Shown: piece by piece, positions 17,537 to 25,389 of the stretch
How positions within the stretch are numbered: position 1 is the stretch's first letter
How the letters are laid out: each line of letters opens with the position of its first letter
NCBI GenBank assembly: GCA_018971945.1
Contig: JAGWZH010000019.1
Span: 1-39,751 of the forward strand
DNA length: 39,751 nt
DNA from: Alphaproteobacteria bacterium
GTDB taxonomy: Bacteria; Pseudomonadota; Alphaproteobacteria; Caulobacterales; Aquidulcibacteraceae
Reading direction: 5' to 3'
Translations under genes and position numbers: made by a program
Notes under the pieces: generated by a model
What the model saw: only the letters and a program-made list of their open reading frames with translations
Database searches by the model: none
Told to the model about the DNA's origin: nothing

Positions 17537-18160
17537 ATGACGACGACCTTGCCTGCCTATTTCTCTCGCTCTCCCTTCGATAGGGCCGCGCGCTGGGGCT
17601 TTGCAGCAGCAGCAGCGGCTTTTTTGGCCGCCTGCGTGAGCGCGCCTGCGCCAATCTACAGGCCAGGACCATCCCCGGCGCCCACCGCGCCGATGGGGTC
17701 GGACGCGCCGCCTTGGGCGTCCCCGCCTGGCGATCTTGGAGCTCCGGCGGTCCTACCCATCGCGCGACCGCTGCAATGCGTGCCCTATGCCCGGGATCGA
17801 TCGGGCGTTCGGATTTATGGAGACGCCAATACATGGTGGGACCAGGCGGAGGGGCGGTTCGCTCGGCTGAGCCGGCCCCGGACCGGGGCGGTCATGGCGA
17901 TGCTCGGCTACAGGACCACTAGACGAGGTCATGTGGCGTTCGTCACCGCCGTCCTCTCAGAGCGCATGATCCTTGTCGATCACGCCAATTGGCTGAATGG
18001 CGGGGAGATTTCCATCAATGTCCCTGTTCTTGACGTTTCACCTCAGAATGACTGGTCCCTTGTCAGAGTGTGGCACATCCCAGCAAGTCATTGGGGAGGC
18101 CGTGTCTATAATGTGCAAGGATTCATTTTGCCGGACACAGTCAACATGGCCAGTCGTTAA
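17537..18160 (+). CDS. Exported CHAP-domain lipoprotein, paralogue 1
   Basis: A 207-residue protein with a lipoprotein signal (LAAC, Cys33), a Pro/Ala linker, and a CHAP (NlpC/P60-like cysteine amidohydrolase/peptidase) domain. The catalytic Cys81 is in LQCVPYARDRSGV, followed by IYGDANTWW. His132 is in RGHVAFV, and a polar residue region follows in ILVDHANWLNGGEI. CHAP enzymes cleave peptidoglycan amide or peptide bonds; this would act at the envelope. The ATG at 17537 gives the signal peptide; a long n-region of about 19 residues precedes the hydrophobic stretch. The next gene is a clear paralogue. It lies just after the AT-rich island. Confidence 0.88.
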   Translation: MTTTLPAYFSRSPFDRAARWGFAAAAAAFLAACVSAPAPIYRPGPSPAPTAPMGSDAPPWASPPGDLGAPAVLPIARPLQCVPYARDRSGVRIYGDANTWWDQAEGRFARLSRPRTGAVMAMLGYRTTRRGHVAFVTAVLSERMILVDHANWLNGGEISINVPVLDVSPQNDWSLVRVWHIPASHWGGRVYNVQGFILPDTVNMASR

Positions 18161-18316
18161 TCTCGCTCTCGGGCTCGTTCTCAATCTTTCTGAAACATTT
18201 TTCATGGGACTTGCGATCGCCTATAGGGCGATCGGGATTGTCCTGGCGTTTGCAATCTTTTAAGCATGCCCCGACGTAGTGACCGGCGACAATGCCGCAG
18301 CGTTACTGGAGAGGGC

Positions 18317-18997
18317 ATGACAGGTAGGATGATCGCACTTGTGGCCGGGGCCGTCGCCGCGGGCTTCGCAACCGGGTGGGCTTCGCCCGCCGAGGCGCGG
18401 GCCCCGCTGTCGATGGAAGAGGTCAATGGCGACGCCGCGGCGTTTGGCGAGGCTTCCGCGCATGCGGAAGCCGCGCCCAGCGCCTTCGCGCCCGCAGGCG
18501 AGGAGGCCTTTGTCGCCAATGCGACGCTGGATCGGACCGCGCCGCCGCAGCAATGTGTTCCCTTCGCACGGCGTTTGTCCGGTGTGGAGATCTACGGCAA
18601 CGCGAATACGTGGTGGCGGCAAGCCGCTTCAAGCGCCTATGACCGGATCGAGCGGCCCGAAATTGGGGCTGTCATGGCCATGCTTGGGTACCGCACCTCA
18701 GCGCGCGGCCATGTGGCGGTCGTGGTGGAAGTGGTGTCGGAGCGCATGGTTCTTGTCGACCACGCCAATTGGCTCAATAGCGGTGAGGTGACCCGCGGCG
18801 TCCCGGTCCGCGACGTCTCGGCCGCAGGCGACTGGAGCGCGGTGCAGGTGTGGCACGTGCCCGGCGGACATTGGGGCGGACGCATCTATGGCGTGCAGGG
18901 CTTTATTCTGCCTCAGTCGGAGCCCGAAAAACCCTTCGGGGCCGTGGGATGGCGTCAGGCGACCCTGCCTGCGGTCGACGCCGCGGCGCAGGGCTGA
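18317..18997 (+). CDS. Exported CHAP-domain protein, paralogue 2
   Basis: A 226-residue protein with a Sec signal peptide (about 1-28, ending AEA) rather than a lipobox, then an Ala-rich linker and a CHAP domain. Cys80 lies in QQCVPFARRLSGV, then IYGNANTWW, and His132 lies in RGHVAVV, followed by VLVDHANWLNSGEV. The domain matches paralogue 1 nearly motif for motif, including GAVMAMLGYRT and HWGGRIYGVQGFILP, so the pair arose by duplication. One is membrane-anchored and the other free in the periplasm. The ATG at 18317 has a GGAG 5 nt upstream; the frame also opens at 18266 but without a signal. Substrate unknown; cell-wall hydrolysis is inferred from family. Confidence 0.88.
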   Translation: MTGRMIALVAGAVAAGFATGWASPAEARAPLSMEEVNGDAAAFGEASAHAEAAPSAFAPAGEEAFVANATLDRTAPPQQCVPFARRLSGVEIYGNANTWWRQAASSAYDRIERPEIGAVMAMLGYRTSARGHVAVVVEVVSERMVLVDHANWLNSGEVTRGVPVRDVSAAGDWSAVQVWHVPGGHWGGRIYGVQGFILPQSEPEKPFGAVGWRQATLPAVDAAAQG

Positions 18998-19173
18998 GCT
19001 GGACGGGCTTTTCTCTTCAGCATGATTGCATCGGGCGGCGATTGCAGTAGCAATCGTTGCCTGGCCTGTCTGCGGTCGCGTCAAGGCGCCGGCGGCTTGG
19101 GGGACGCTGCTTTTTACGCTGCGGCTTCGCTTTGGACCAGTTGGGTTTTGGGGCTCTCGATGTTGGGGGGCTA

Positions 19174-19217
19174 GGTCTTGGGGAGGGCGTGGGTCTTGGG
19201 GAGGGCCTGGGTCTTGG
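19174..19217. repeat. 18-bp tandem repeat upstream of the channel gene
   Basis: GGTCTTGGGGAGGGCGTG (19174-19191) and GGTCTTGGGGAGGGCCTG (19192-19209) differ by one base, followed by GGTCTTGG. The block ends about 40 bp before the channel start and may lie in its leader. Confidence 0.85.
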
Positions 19218-19255
19218 ATTGATGCTGAAAAGGCATTGAGAGCGGGAGGAGCGGG

Positions 19256-20176
19256 ATGGCGGAAGCTGCAGCGCATCGGCAGGCGGACCTGCCGCTTCAG
19301 AACGCCGGAGGATGGCGGGCGATGGCGGCCATCGCCAATTCGCCTTTGTTCCAGGGCGTGATCCTTTTCTGCATTGTCGGCAATGCGATCTCGCTCGGGG
19401 TGGACGCCCATTATGGCGACGCCCACCCGTTCCACTTCTATATCGAGGATCTGGACCGCTATTTTCTGGCGATCTTCACAGCCGAACTTGTGATCGAGTT
19501 CCTGGCGGCGGGGCCCCGGCGCTATTTCCGGTCGGGGTGGAATGTTTTCGACGTCATCGTCGTCGGCCTCTCTTATATATCAATGATGCCGTTCATCAGC
19601 GCCCTGCGGACGCTGCGGATCCTGAGAGTGCTGCGGCTCGTGTCGGCGGTGCCGCAAATGCGAAGGGTCGTAGAGGCGCTTTTCGGAGCGATGCCAGGCA
19701 TCCTGGCCACAGTCGCTGTGCTCGCGGTGGTCTTTTATATTGGCGCAGTGATGGCGACCACGCTCTTCCGCACCACCCACCCGGCGGAATTCGGAGATCT
19801 TTGGCTGTCGCTTTTGACCCTGTTTCAGCTCACCCAATTCGACGGTTGGGGCGACCTCGTCAAGAGCCTCAACGCCGACCATCCTTGGGCCTGGGCGTTT
19901 GTGATGGGGTTCACAGTGATCGCGGCGTTTGCGGTCTTGAACCTCTTCATCGGGGTGATCGTGGACGCCGTGCAAGATACGCGCACATCGCTGATCGCAG
20001 AGGATGTGAAAGAGATCGAGGAAGATATCGGCGAGATCGAAGAGGGAGTCGAAGACATCTCCCAGGCGCAGGACCGGGCTGCGGAAGAGAGCCGGGCGAT
20101 CCTTTCGGAGGTGCGGAGCCTGCGGGAAGAGATCGCCGCCTTGCGCGCCCAACTCGCCCAGCCGCGGAGCTTTTGA
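19256..20176 (+). CDS. Voltage-gated cation channel (single-domain BacNav/CavMr-like ion transporter)
   Basis: A 306-residue six-helix channel subunit that should assemble as a tetramer in the inner membrane. S1 is FQGVILFCIVGNAISLGV. S4 carries the voltage-sensing arginines every third residue (LRTLRILRVLRLV). S5 is ILATVAVLAVVFYIGAVMA, and S6 is VMGFTVIAAFAVLNLFIGVIV with the usual Asn. A charged coiled coil (about 250-303, IEEDIGEIEEGVEDIS onward) ends the protein, as in NaChBac relatives. The pore is LFQLTQFDGWGD: at the sodium-channel filter TLESWSM it has Q194-F-D-G-W-G-D200. An Asp at the key acidic position, a Gly after it and a further Asp resemble calcium-selective filters. The start has GGAGG about 7 nt upstream. 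Confidence 0.92.
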   Translation: MAEAAAHRQADLPLQNAGGWRAMAAIANSPLFQGVILFCIVGNAISLGVDAHYGDAHPFHFYIEDLDRYFLAIFTAELVIEFLAAGPRRYFRSGWNVFDVIVVGLSYISMMPFISALRTLRILRVLRLVSAVPQMRRVVEALFGAMPGILATVAVLAVVFYIGAVMATTLFRTTHPAEFGDLWLSLLTLFQLTQFDGWGDLVKSLNADHPWAWAFVMGFTVIAAFAVLNLFIGVIVDAVQDTRTSLIAEDVKEIEEDIGEIEEGVEDISQAQDRAAEESRAILSEVRSLREEIAALRAQLAQPRSF

Positions 20177-20242
20177 GCGCTCGGGCCCTGAACGACGCTT
20201 CACCGGGTCTTACCCCCACCCGTTTTGAGCCCTGCCCGCATG

Positions 20243-20278
20243 CGCCCTGGACCGGCTTGCGCCGGCCCAGGGCGTTTT
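20243..20278 (+). terminator. Rho-independent terminator after the channel gene
   Basis: Arms CGCCCTGG (20243-20250) and CCAGGGCG (20267-20274) pair, with an inner CCGGC/GCCGG stem separated by one mismatch, a TTGC loop and a TTTT tail. It lies about 65 bp after the channel stop. Confidence 0.75.
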
Positions 20279-20467
20279 CCGGCCTTTTGGGGCCAGAAAG
20301 ATATGGCGGACAACGCTCACGATCACCCTTTTGACCGCATTGCGGTTTTTGGGGCCGAGTCCATATGGCCGCAAGGCGCCCTAGGATCGAACGGCTCTCG
20401 ATGCAGGGTCCCCTGTGCGGGGCCTCCATCGCCAGGTCGCCGTTTTTGAGCGAATGGGCCTTTTCTC

Positions 20468-21028
20468 CTAAGGGGCCGGCGGCGTCAGCACCCCGTCGAT
20501 CACATGGATCACGCCGTTGCCCACGACGATATCGGCCTGGATGACCGTGGCCCCGCCTACCAGCACCGATTGGCCCGATGCGGTCAGAGGCAATGTGGGG
20601 CCTGCCACCGTGGCGGGGGTTTCGGTCTGGCCTGCAAGGTCGGCCGCCATGAGACGGCCGGGGACGACATGGTAGCCCAAGACACGGCGCAGGGGCGCCT
20701 TGTCGGGATTGGCCAGAAGCGCCTGAACGTCTGTTTCAACCGCAGCGAAAGCCTCGTTCACGGGAGCAAAAACGGTAAAGGGGCCCTCGCCGGAAAGCGT
20801 CGCGCCCAGATCCGCAGCGGTGATCGCGCTGACAAGCGTCGTAAAGCGGGGATCCGCAGAGGCGGCCCCCACAATATTGGAGGCCGCATCAGGGGTCGCC
20901 GTCGCCGTCTCCGCCGCCACAGAAGGCGCTGCATTCGTTTCCGGCGCCGGCTGGGGTTGGCCGCACGCGGCCAGAACCGCCAAGGCGGCCCCAAGGCCTG
21001 CGTACGCCAAAGGTCTCATGATCGTCAT
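20468..21028 (-). CDS. Fasciclin (FAS1)-domain lipoprotein
   Basis: A 186-residue protein with a lipoprotein signal (LAAC, Cys22), a Pro/Ala/Thr linker (about 23-50) and one FAS1 domain. The domain has DPRFTTLVSAITAADLGATL, the H1 box FTVFAPVNEAFAAV, the YH motif in LGYHVVPGRL and the H2-type end [17 protein letters not shown]1 domains mediate adhesion or protein-protein contacts at the envelope. It lies 41 bp downstream of a second FAS1 gene on the same strand and is probably cotranscribed with it. The ATG at 21028 is chosen; another ATG three codons in would also serve. Confidence 0.92.
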   Translation of the reverse strand: MTIMRPLAYAGLGAALAVLAACGQPQPAPETNAAPSVAAETATATPDAASNIVGAASADPRFTTLVSAITAADLGATLSGEGPFTVFAPVNEAFAAVETDVQALLANPDKAPLRRVLGYHVVPGRLMAADLAGQTETPATVAGPTLPLTASGQSVLVGGATVIQADIVVGNGVIHVIDGVLTPPAP

Positions 21029-21069
21029 CTGAAGATTATCCTTATCGGTTTCTGGTTACAGTCTTGGAC

Positions 21070-21636
21070 TTAGAACGGCGCAAGCACCGCATCGATGACA
21101 TGGATCACGCCGTTATCGGCAGCCACGTCCGCTGCGATCACCGTTGCTTCATTGACGGTCACGCCCTGGCGGCCGTCAATGGCGAGGATGGCGCCGTTAA
21201 GAGTGACAGGGGCGAGGGTGCGGCCGGCCAATTGGTCCGAAGCCACGCGGCCCGCCACAACGTGATAGGCGAGAAGAGCCCGCAACTCCTCGCGGCTCTC
21301 AGGACGAAGAAGCCGCTCAATGGTTCCATGCGGCAGAGCGGCGAAAGCCGCATCGGTCGGAGCGAAGACGGTCAAAGGACCTTCTCCGCGGAGCGCCTCG
21401 ACCAAACCCGCCGCCTGCGCCGCGGCCAAAAGCGTGTTAAACTGACCCGCGGACCGGGCCACGTCGACGATATCGCCGCGCGTTTGCGCAGGCCGCGGCG
21501 CTGAATGCGTCGCAGGCGCGGCGCGCCCGCCGCAGACAGGGCCTTCGGCGGCGGTAGGGCCTTCGGCGGCGGCAGGGCCCGCGCCGAGGCAAAGGGCGGC
21601 CAGTGCGCCGGCGAGCATGGTCAGGGATTTTCGCAT
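21070..21636 (-). CDS. Secreted fasciclin (FAS1)-domain protein
   Basis: A 188-residue protein with a cleavable Sec signal (about 1-24, ending AAA), a short linker with a duplicated AAEGP motif, and one FAS1 domain. The domain shows [43 protein letters not shown] and [14 protein letters not shown]. It is the first gene of a two-gene FAS1 set; the second product is a lipoprotein, so the pair may have one anchored and one soluble partner. The ATG at 21636 follows AAGGAGAGA. An AT-richer 200-bp stretch upstream, shared with the divergent TerB/DnaJ gene, probably holds the promoter. Confidence 0.92.
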   Translation of the reverse strand: MRKSLTMLAGALAALCLGAGPAAAEGPTAAEGPVCGGRAAPATHSAPRPAQTRGDIVDVARSAGQFNTLLAAAQAAGLVEALRGEGPLTVFAPTDAAFAALPHGTIERLLRPESREELRALLAYHVVAGRVASDQLAGRTLAPVTLNGAILAIDGRQGVTVNEATVIAADVAADNGVIHVIDAVLAPF

Positions 21637-21843
21637 GGTTCTCTCTCCTTCGTATGATTTTCTATCTCATACACGATACTTTACGAGAGGCATTGTGATT
21701 GGATCACTGCAGAAGGCGCTCTGCGGCATTCACACCGCTTCAGGCGGCAGGGGAGCGCTTGGGTCGGCGTCGTCAACAGCGTTCAACGACGATCAACTGC
21801 TGGGTGTTTGGACAAGCAGAGCGCATTCAGCCAACATGTCTTC

Positions 21844-22566
21844 ATGTCAGTATGGTCTGCGATCGTCGCTCTGGCGGCAAAGGCGTTTGAACCCGAGGCG
21901 ACCCCAGCCTCAGACGATCTAGCCTGCGCGCCCCAACCCGGGGATGTTGGTTTCACAGCCGCCGTCGTGGGATTGGCCGCGAAAATGGCCAAAGCGGACG
22001 GAGAAGTGAGCCCCACCGAGGTGCGGGCGGCGGCGCAGGTGTTCCGGCCGCCTCCCGGGGAAGAGGAGGCGTTCGGCTTGGCGTTCTCCATAGCCAAACA
22101 GTCGGTTCTCGGGTTTGAAAGTTACGCCAAGCAGATCGGACGGAAATACCGGGCGCGCCCCTGTCTTTTGGAGGATGTGCTTGACGGCTTGTTCCATATC
22201 GCGGCGGCGGACGGGGTGGTGGGGCCACGCGAGATCGCCTATCTGAAGACGGTGTCAGACCATTTCGGTTTCAGCGACAGCGAGTTTCGCCGTATTCGCG
22301 CGACCAATCTGGGACTCGAAGCGGACGACCCCTACGCGGTCTTGGGTCTCTTCCCGGGGGCGAGCCTGGACGAAGCGCGACGGGCCTGGCGCAGGCTCGC
22401 GGCGGAGAATCATCCTGACCGGATGGCTGAGCGGGGGGCGCCGCCGGAGTTTGTCGCTATCGCGCATGACAAAAGCGCCGCCATCAACGCCGCTTTCGCA
22501 CGCATCCGTGCTGAACTTGAGAGCGGCGGCCAACCCCGCGCCGTGTTGCAGAAGGCGGCGGATTGA
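21844..22566 (+). CDS. TerB domain plus DnaJ domain co-chaperone (DjlA-like, no membrane anchor)
   Basis: A 240-residue protein. Residues about 33-150 form a TerB/DjlA-type helical domain (VVGLAAKMAKADGEVSPTEV, LFHIAAADGVVGPREIAYL), whose paired acidic motifs KADGEV and AADGVV may bind metal. Residues about 170-235 are a J domain (DDPYAVLGLFPGASLDEARR, HPD in AENHPDRM), which would stimulate the ATPase of DnaK. Enterobacterial DjlA has an N-terminal membrane helix; here only a short non-transmembrane start is present, so it should be cytosolic. The ATG at 21844 (MSVWSAIV) fits the family start; an upstream GTG or TTG-type start at 21808 is less likely. Confidence 0.88.
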   Translation: MSVWSAIVALAAKAFEPEATPASDDLACAPQPGDVGFTAAVVGLAAKMAKADGEVSPTEVRAAAQVFRPPPGEEEAFGLAFSIAKQSVLGFESYAKQIGRKYRARPCLLEDVLDGLFHIAAADGVVGPREIAYLKTVSDHFGFSDSEFRRIRATNLGLEADDPYAVLGLFPGASLDEARRAWRRLAAENHPDRMAERGAPPEFVAIAHDKSAAINAAFARIRAELESGGQPRAVLQKAAD

Positions 22567-22665
22567 CGTTCGCCTTCATGAGACCAAATTTCCCTGGTGA
22601 GATCGCCGAGGTCGTGGGGACCGAAGCTCGCGTTCGGCGGACCATCATGCAGGAGAGACCCGCCC

Positions 22666-22962
22666 ATGGCAGAATCATCGCCGACCGCAGGGATCGGCTC
22701 GCGTCCGGCGCTTTTGGATGAGCGTGCGGTGCGGACCGAAGGCGCAAGCTCCGCTTTTGTCGGCGGCGCATTGGGCGTGCTCTTGGCGCTGATCCTCGCG
22801 ATCGCGGCGGTCGCAGCGGCTGTGATCGGGCTTCTGGTGGCGTTGGCGGCGCTGGTCACGCGCTTTGCGCCCTCGCGCCGGCGGCCCGGCCCTGCTGGGC
22901 CGCCGCTCCTGGAAGGCCGACCGACTGCGGACGGCTGGGTGGCTGAGCGTTCCTCGCTTTAG
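22666..22962 (+). CDS. Small hypothetical membrane protein
   Basis: A 98-residue protein with no recognised family. Residues about 28-66 are strongly hydrophobic (FVGGALGVLLALILAIAAVA, then VIGLLVALAALVTRF) and form one long or two short membrane helices. A basic, Pro-rich tail follows. AGGAGA lies about 9 nt upstream of the ATG at 22666. It sits 100 bp after the TerB/DnaJ gene and 39 bp before the transporter. The function is unknown. Confidence 0.6.
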   Translation: MAESSPTAGIGSRPALLDERAVRTEGASSAFVGGALGVLLALILAIAAVAAAVIGLLVALAALVTRFAPSRRRPGPAGPPLLEGRPTADGWVAERSSL

Positions 22963-23001
22963 TCGGTCGCTTTCGCGCAACAGGCGTCCTAAGATGTCTG
23001 C

Positions 23002-23949
23002 GTGGCGCAGGGTTTTGCGCGCCGCCATGTGTCCCTCTCCCGCATCCGCGGCTCTGCCTTGACCCTGCGCGATTTCTTCCTTTTGAGCCTCATCTGCTTT
23101 GTGTGGGGGGTGAACATCGTCGTCACGCGTTACGTGGTGATCGACGTCCCGCCTCTGTTTTACGCCACACTGCGCTTCGCGCTCATCGCGCTTGTGCTTT
23201 TTCCGCTCTGCTGGCCGGCGCCGCGGCAATGGGGGCATGCGCTGGCGGCGGCGATGGGGGTGGGGGCGCTCAATTTCATCTTTCTGTTTGCTGCGCTGGC
23301 TACCGGAACGGCCTCCACAGTGGCTGTGGCGCTGCAGCTGGGTTTGCCGTTCACGACGATCCTGTCGATGCTCGTCCTTCAGGAGAAGATTGGCTGGCGC
23401 CGGGGATCGGGCATGGCCTTCGCCTTTATCGGCGTGGTGGTGTTGGCCTATGATCCCCAGGGGTTCGGGCTCTCAGTCGGGGTGCTGTTTGCGGCGCTTG
23501 CAGCCCTCGCCGGCTCGATCGGCGGCATCGTCATGAAACGCATGGAGGAAGTGGCGACCTTCCGGCTGCAGGCGTGGGTGGCGATGGCCTCCTGGCCGGT
23601 CATCGCGCCGCTGACGCTCCTTTATGAGGACAACCAGCTGCAAGCGGCGATCGCCATGGGTTGGCCATTTTGGGCGGCGTTGCTCTTTTCGGCGTTTGTT
23701 GTCTCGATCTTCGGTCACGCCATGTTTTATAGGCTCTTGCGGCGGTATGAGGCGACGCTGATCGCGCCCTTGACGTTGTTGACGCCGGTTTGGGCGGTGG
23801 TGCTGGGGGTGCTGGTGCTGAACGAGCCGTTGACAGGACAACTCCTGGCGGGAGCGGGGCTTGCGCTTTTTGGCGTCGGGATCATCGCGGTGCGGCCCAA
23901 CGCGCGGCTGCCCGATATCGGCGCATTTCTGAAGCGGTGGCAACAATGA
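23002..23949 (+). CDS. EamA/DMT family transporter
   Basis: A 315-residue drug/metabolite transporter with ten predicted membrane helices in two EamA repeats. The first repeat starts FFLLSLICFVWGVNIVVTRY and includes ATGTASTVAVALQLGLPF and VLQEKIGWRRGSGMAFAFIG. The second ends with LIAPLTLLTPVWAVVLGVLV, LNEPLTGQLLAGAGLALFGV. The substrate is unknown. The start is uncertain: the GTG at 23002 gives the longest form, while the GTG at 23029 or the TTG at 23058 would start nearer the first helix, and none has a good ribosome binding site. Its stop overlaps the amidase start by ATGA, so the two are translationally coupled, and it may export an amidase-related or amino-acid product. Confidence 0.9.
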   Translation: MAQGFARRHVSLSRIRGSALTLRDFFLLSLICFVWGVNIVVTRYVVIDVPPLFYATLRFALIALVLFPLCWPAPRQWGHALAAAMGVGALNFIFLFAALATGTASTVAVALQLGLPFTTILSMLVLQEKIGWRRGSGMAFAFIGVVVLAYDPQGFGLSVGVLFAALAALAGSIGGIVMKRMEEVATFRLQAWVAMASWPVIAPLTLLYEDNQLQAAIAMGWPFWAALLFSAFVVSIFGHAMFYRLLRRYEATLIAPLTLLTPVWAVVLGVLVLNEPLTGQLLAGAGLALFGVGIIAVRPNARLPDIGAFLKRWQQ

Positions 23950-24767
23950 CCGTCTGCTCCACGAGCCGGCCTTCGCCGAACTTCGACGCCCGACAGCGCC
24001 CGATTGATCTTGTGGTGCTTCACTATACCGGGATGCAAAGCCTTGCTGCAGCTCTTGATCGACTGACAGACCCCGCTCCCAAAGCAGGGCGGTATCCCGG
24101 TCCTTGGCAGAGCCCGGCCATTGATCCAGAAACCGATCTCAGCCGGGTCAGCGCGCATTATGTCGTGGCCCGAAACGGGGAGATTTTCGCGCTTGTGGAT
24201 GAAGAGGCCAGGGCTTGGCACGCTGGCGCCTCGTTCTGGCGAGGGCTTGAGGGGGTAAACCACAACGCCATCGGCGTCGAGATCGAGAACGGCGGTCACG
24301 ATTTCGGCCTGCCCGACTATCCGCCGCCGCAGATCGCGGCGCTGAACGCGCTGGTCTGGGATATTCTCGCGCGGCGGAGACTGCCGGTTTCGGCGGTGGT
24401 GGGGCACTCCGATGTCGCGCCTGGGCGCAAGGCCGATCCGGGTGAGCATTTTCCATGGGCGGATCTGGGAGCGGCGGGTGTCGCGCTGTGGCCGGATTTC
24501 AAGGCGGGGACGCCGGGGCGCGGGCTTGCAGGCCCCGGATCGGAAAGCGTTGAGGTCCTTGGGTTGCAAGAAGCGCTGGCCGGCATCGGTTATGGGACGG
24601 CGGCGACCGGCCTTTACTGCGAACGCACCCAAGCCTGCGTCGCTGCGTTTCAACGCCGATTCCGTCCAGAACGGATCGACGGTCTCCTTGACGGGCAAAC
24701 CCTCGATCGGGTTACGGCGGTTTTGGAATTGAGCTTGCTGATGTCCCTTCCGCGACGGTCGTCTTAA
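23946..24767 (+). CDS. N-acetylmuramoyl-L-alanine amidase (AmpD/AmiD type) with peptidoglycan-binding domain
   Basis: A 273-residue zinc amidase that cuts the bond between muramic acid and the L-Ala of the stem peptide. The Amidase_2 domain (about 15-185) shows LVVLHYTGM (first Zn His), SAHYVVARNGEIFALVDEEARAWHAG, NHNAIGVEIEN and GHSDVAPGRKADPGEHFPW, with the second Zn His and the Asp/Lys active-site set. A C-terminal PG_binding_1-like domain (about 195-265, VLGLQEALAGIGYG, VAAFQRRFRPERIDG) follows. There is no clear signal peptide, so a cytoplasmic recycling role (AmpD-like) is likely, although AmiD enzymes carry a similar binding domain. It overlaps the transporter stop and is followed by rnpB. 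Confidence 0.93.
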   Translation: MTVCSTSRPSPNFDARQRPIDLVVLHYTGMQSLAAALDRLTDPAPKAGRYPGPWQSPAIDPETDLSRVSAHYVVARNGEIFALVDEEARAWHAGASFWRGLEGVNHNAIGVEIENGGHDFGLPDYPPPQIAALNALVWDILARRRLPVSAVVGHSDVAPGRKADPGEHFPWADLGAAGVALWPDFKAGTPGRGLAGPGSESVEVLGLQEALAGIGYGTAATGLYCERTQACVAAFQRRFRPERIDGLLDGQTLDRVTAVLELSLLMSLPRRSS

Positions 24768-24783
24768 ATCTATAAGGGAGCAA

Positions 24784-25201
24784 GCGTCAGTCGGCCGGGC
24801 GGCCGCTCGCACAAAAGCCGAAAGGCTGTGCGGGAGGAAAGTCCGGGCTCCACCGAGGCACGGCGGCGGGTAACGCCCGCCCAGGGCAACCTGAGGGATA
24901 GCGCCACAGAGAACCAGTCCGCCGATGGCCCATTTCAGGACCCGTCCTGGAACGGGCGCAGGCAAGGGTGAAACGGTGGGGTAAGAGCCCACCGCGCGAC
25001 CCGCAAGGGAAGCGGCACGGCAAGCCCCGCCGGGAGCAAGACCGAATAGGACCGCCGCCCCTTTGCTGGGGTCAGCCTGTCTCGCGGGCGAGAGCGGTCG
25101 GGTAGGTTGCGTGAACCGGGGTGTGAACCCCGGTCCAGAGGAATGGCCGCCCATCCCCAGCAATGGGGTGGACAGAACCCGGCTTACAGGCCGGCTGACG
25201 C
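24784..25201 (+). ncRNA. rnpB: RNase P RNA, bacterial class A
   Basis: The P1 helix is formed by GCGTCAGTCGGCC (24784-24796) with GGCCGGCTGACGC at the 3' end (25189-25201). Between them are the hallmark GAGGAAAGTCCGGGCTCC near 24832, the AGGGTGAAACGGTGGGGTAAGAGCCCACCGC core, and the 3' conserved segment ACAGAACCCGGCTTACAGGCC. This is the catalytic RNA that trims tRNA 5' leaders. The length of about 418 nt is normal. Open frames through this stretch are shadows. Confidence 0.97.
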
Positions 25202-25305
25202 CCTGCGCCTTCCCGCCGCACGGTCTGGGTCGGAGGCGCGCTCGCTGCTTTCTTATTCCCGCCTCCGCGGCTCCCTTGTCGTCTCCATTTTCTTTCTCCG
25301 CCTCT

Positions 25306-25340
25306 TCCCAAAACATCCCAAACTAGCCCATACTGCCCCA
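25306..25340 (-). promoter_or_regulatory. Predicted MraZ operator: four TGGGN boxes at 10-bp spacing
   Basis: On the minus strand TGGGN occurs four times, with its CCCA complement at 25307, 25317, 25327 and 25337, each box followed by a 5-nt spacer. MraZ of E. coli binds TGGGN direct repeats with 5-nt spacers upstream of mraZ, so this is the expected autoregulatory site, 50 bp before the mraZ start. Confidence 0.85.
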
Positions 25341-25389
25341 AAGATGGGTCGCAGCCCCCCCGGAGGCGCCCTTTTGCAGGCATGGGCTC

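Noticed and set aside
23727-25316. 529-codon open frame on the minus strand
   Set aside because: It runs across the amidase gene and the RNase P RNA, has no motif and is an artefact of GC-rich DNA.
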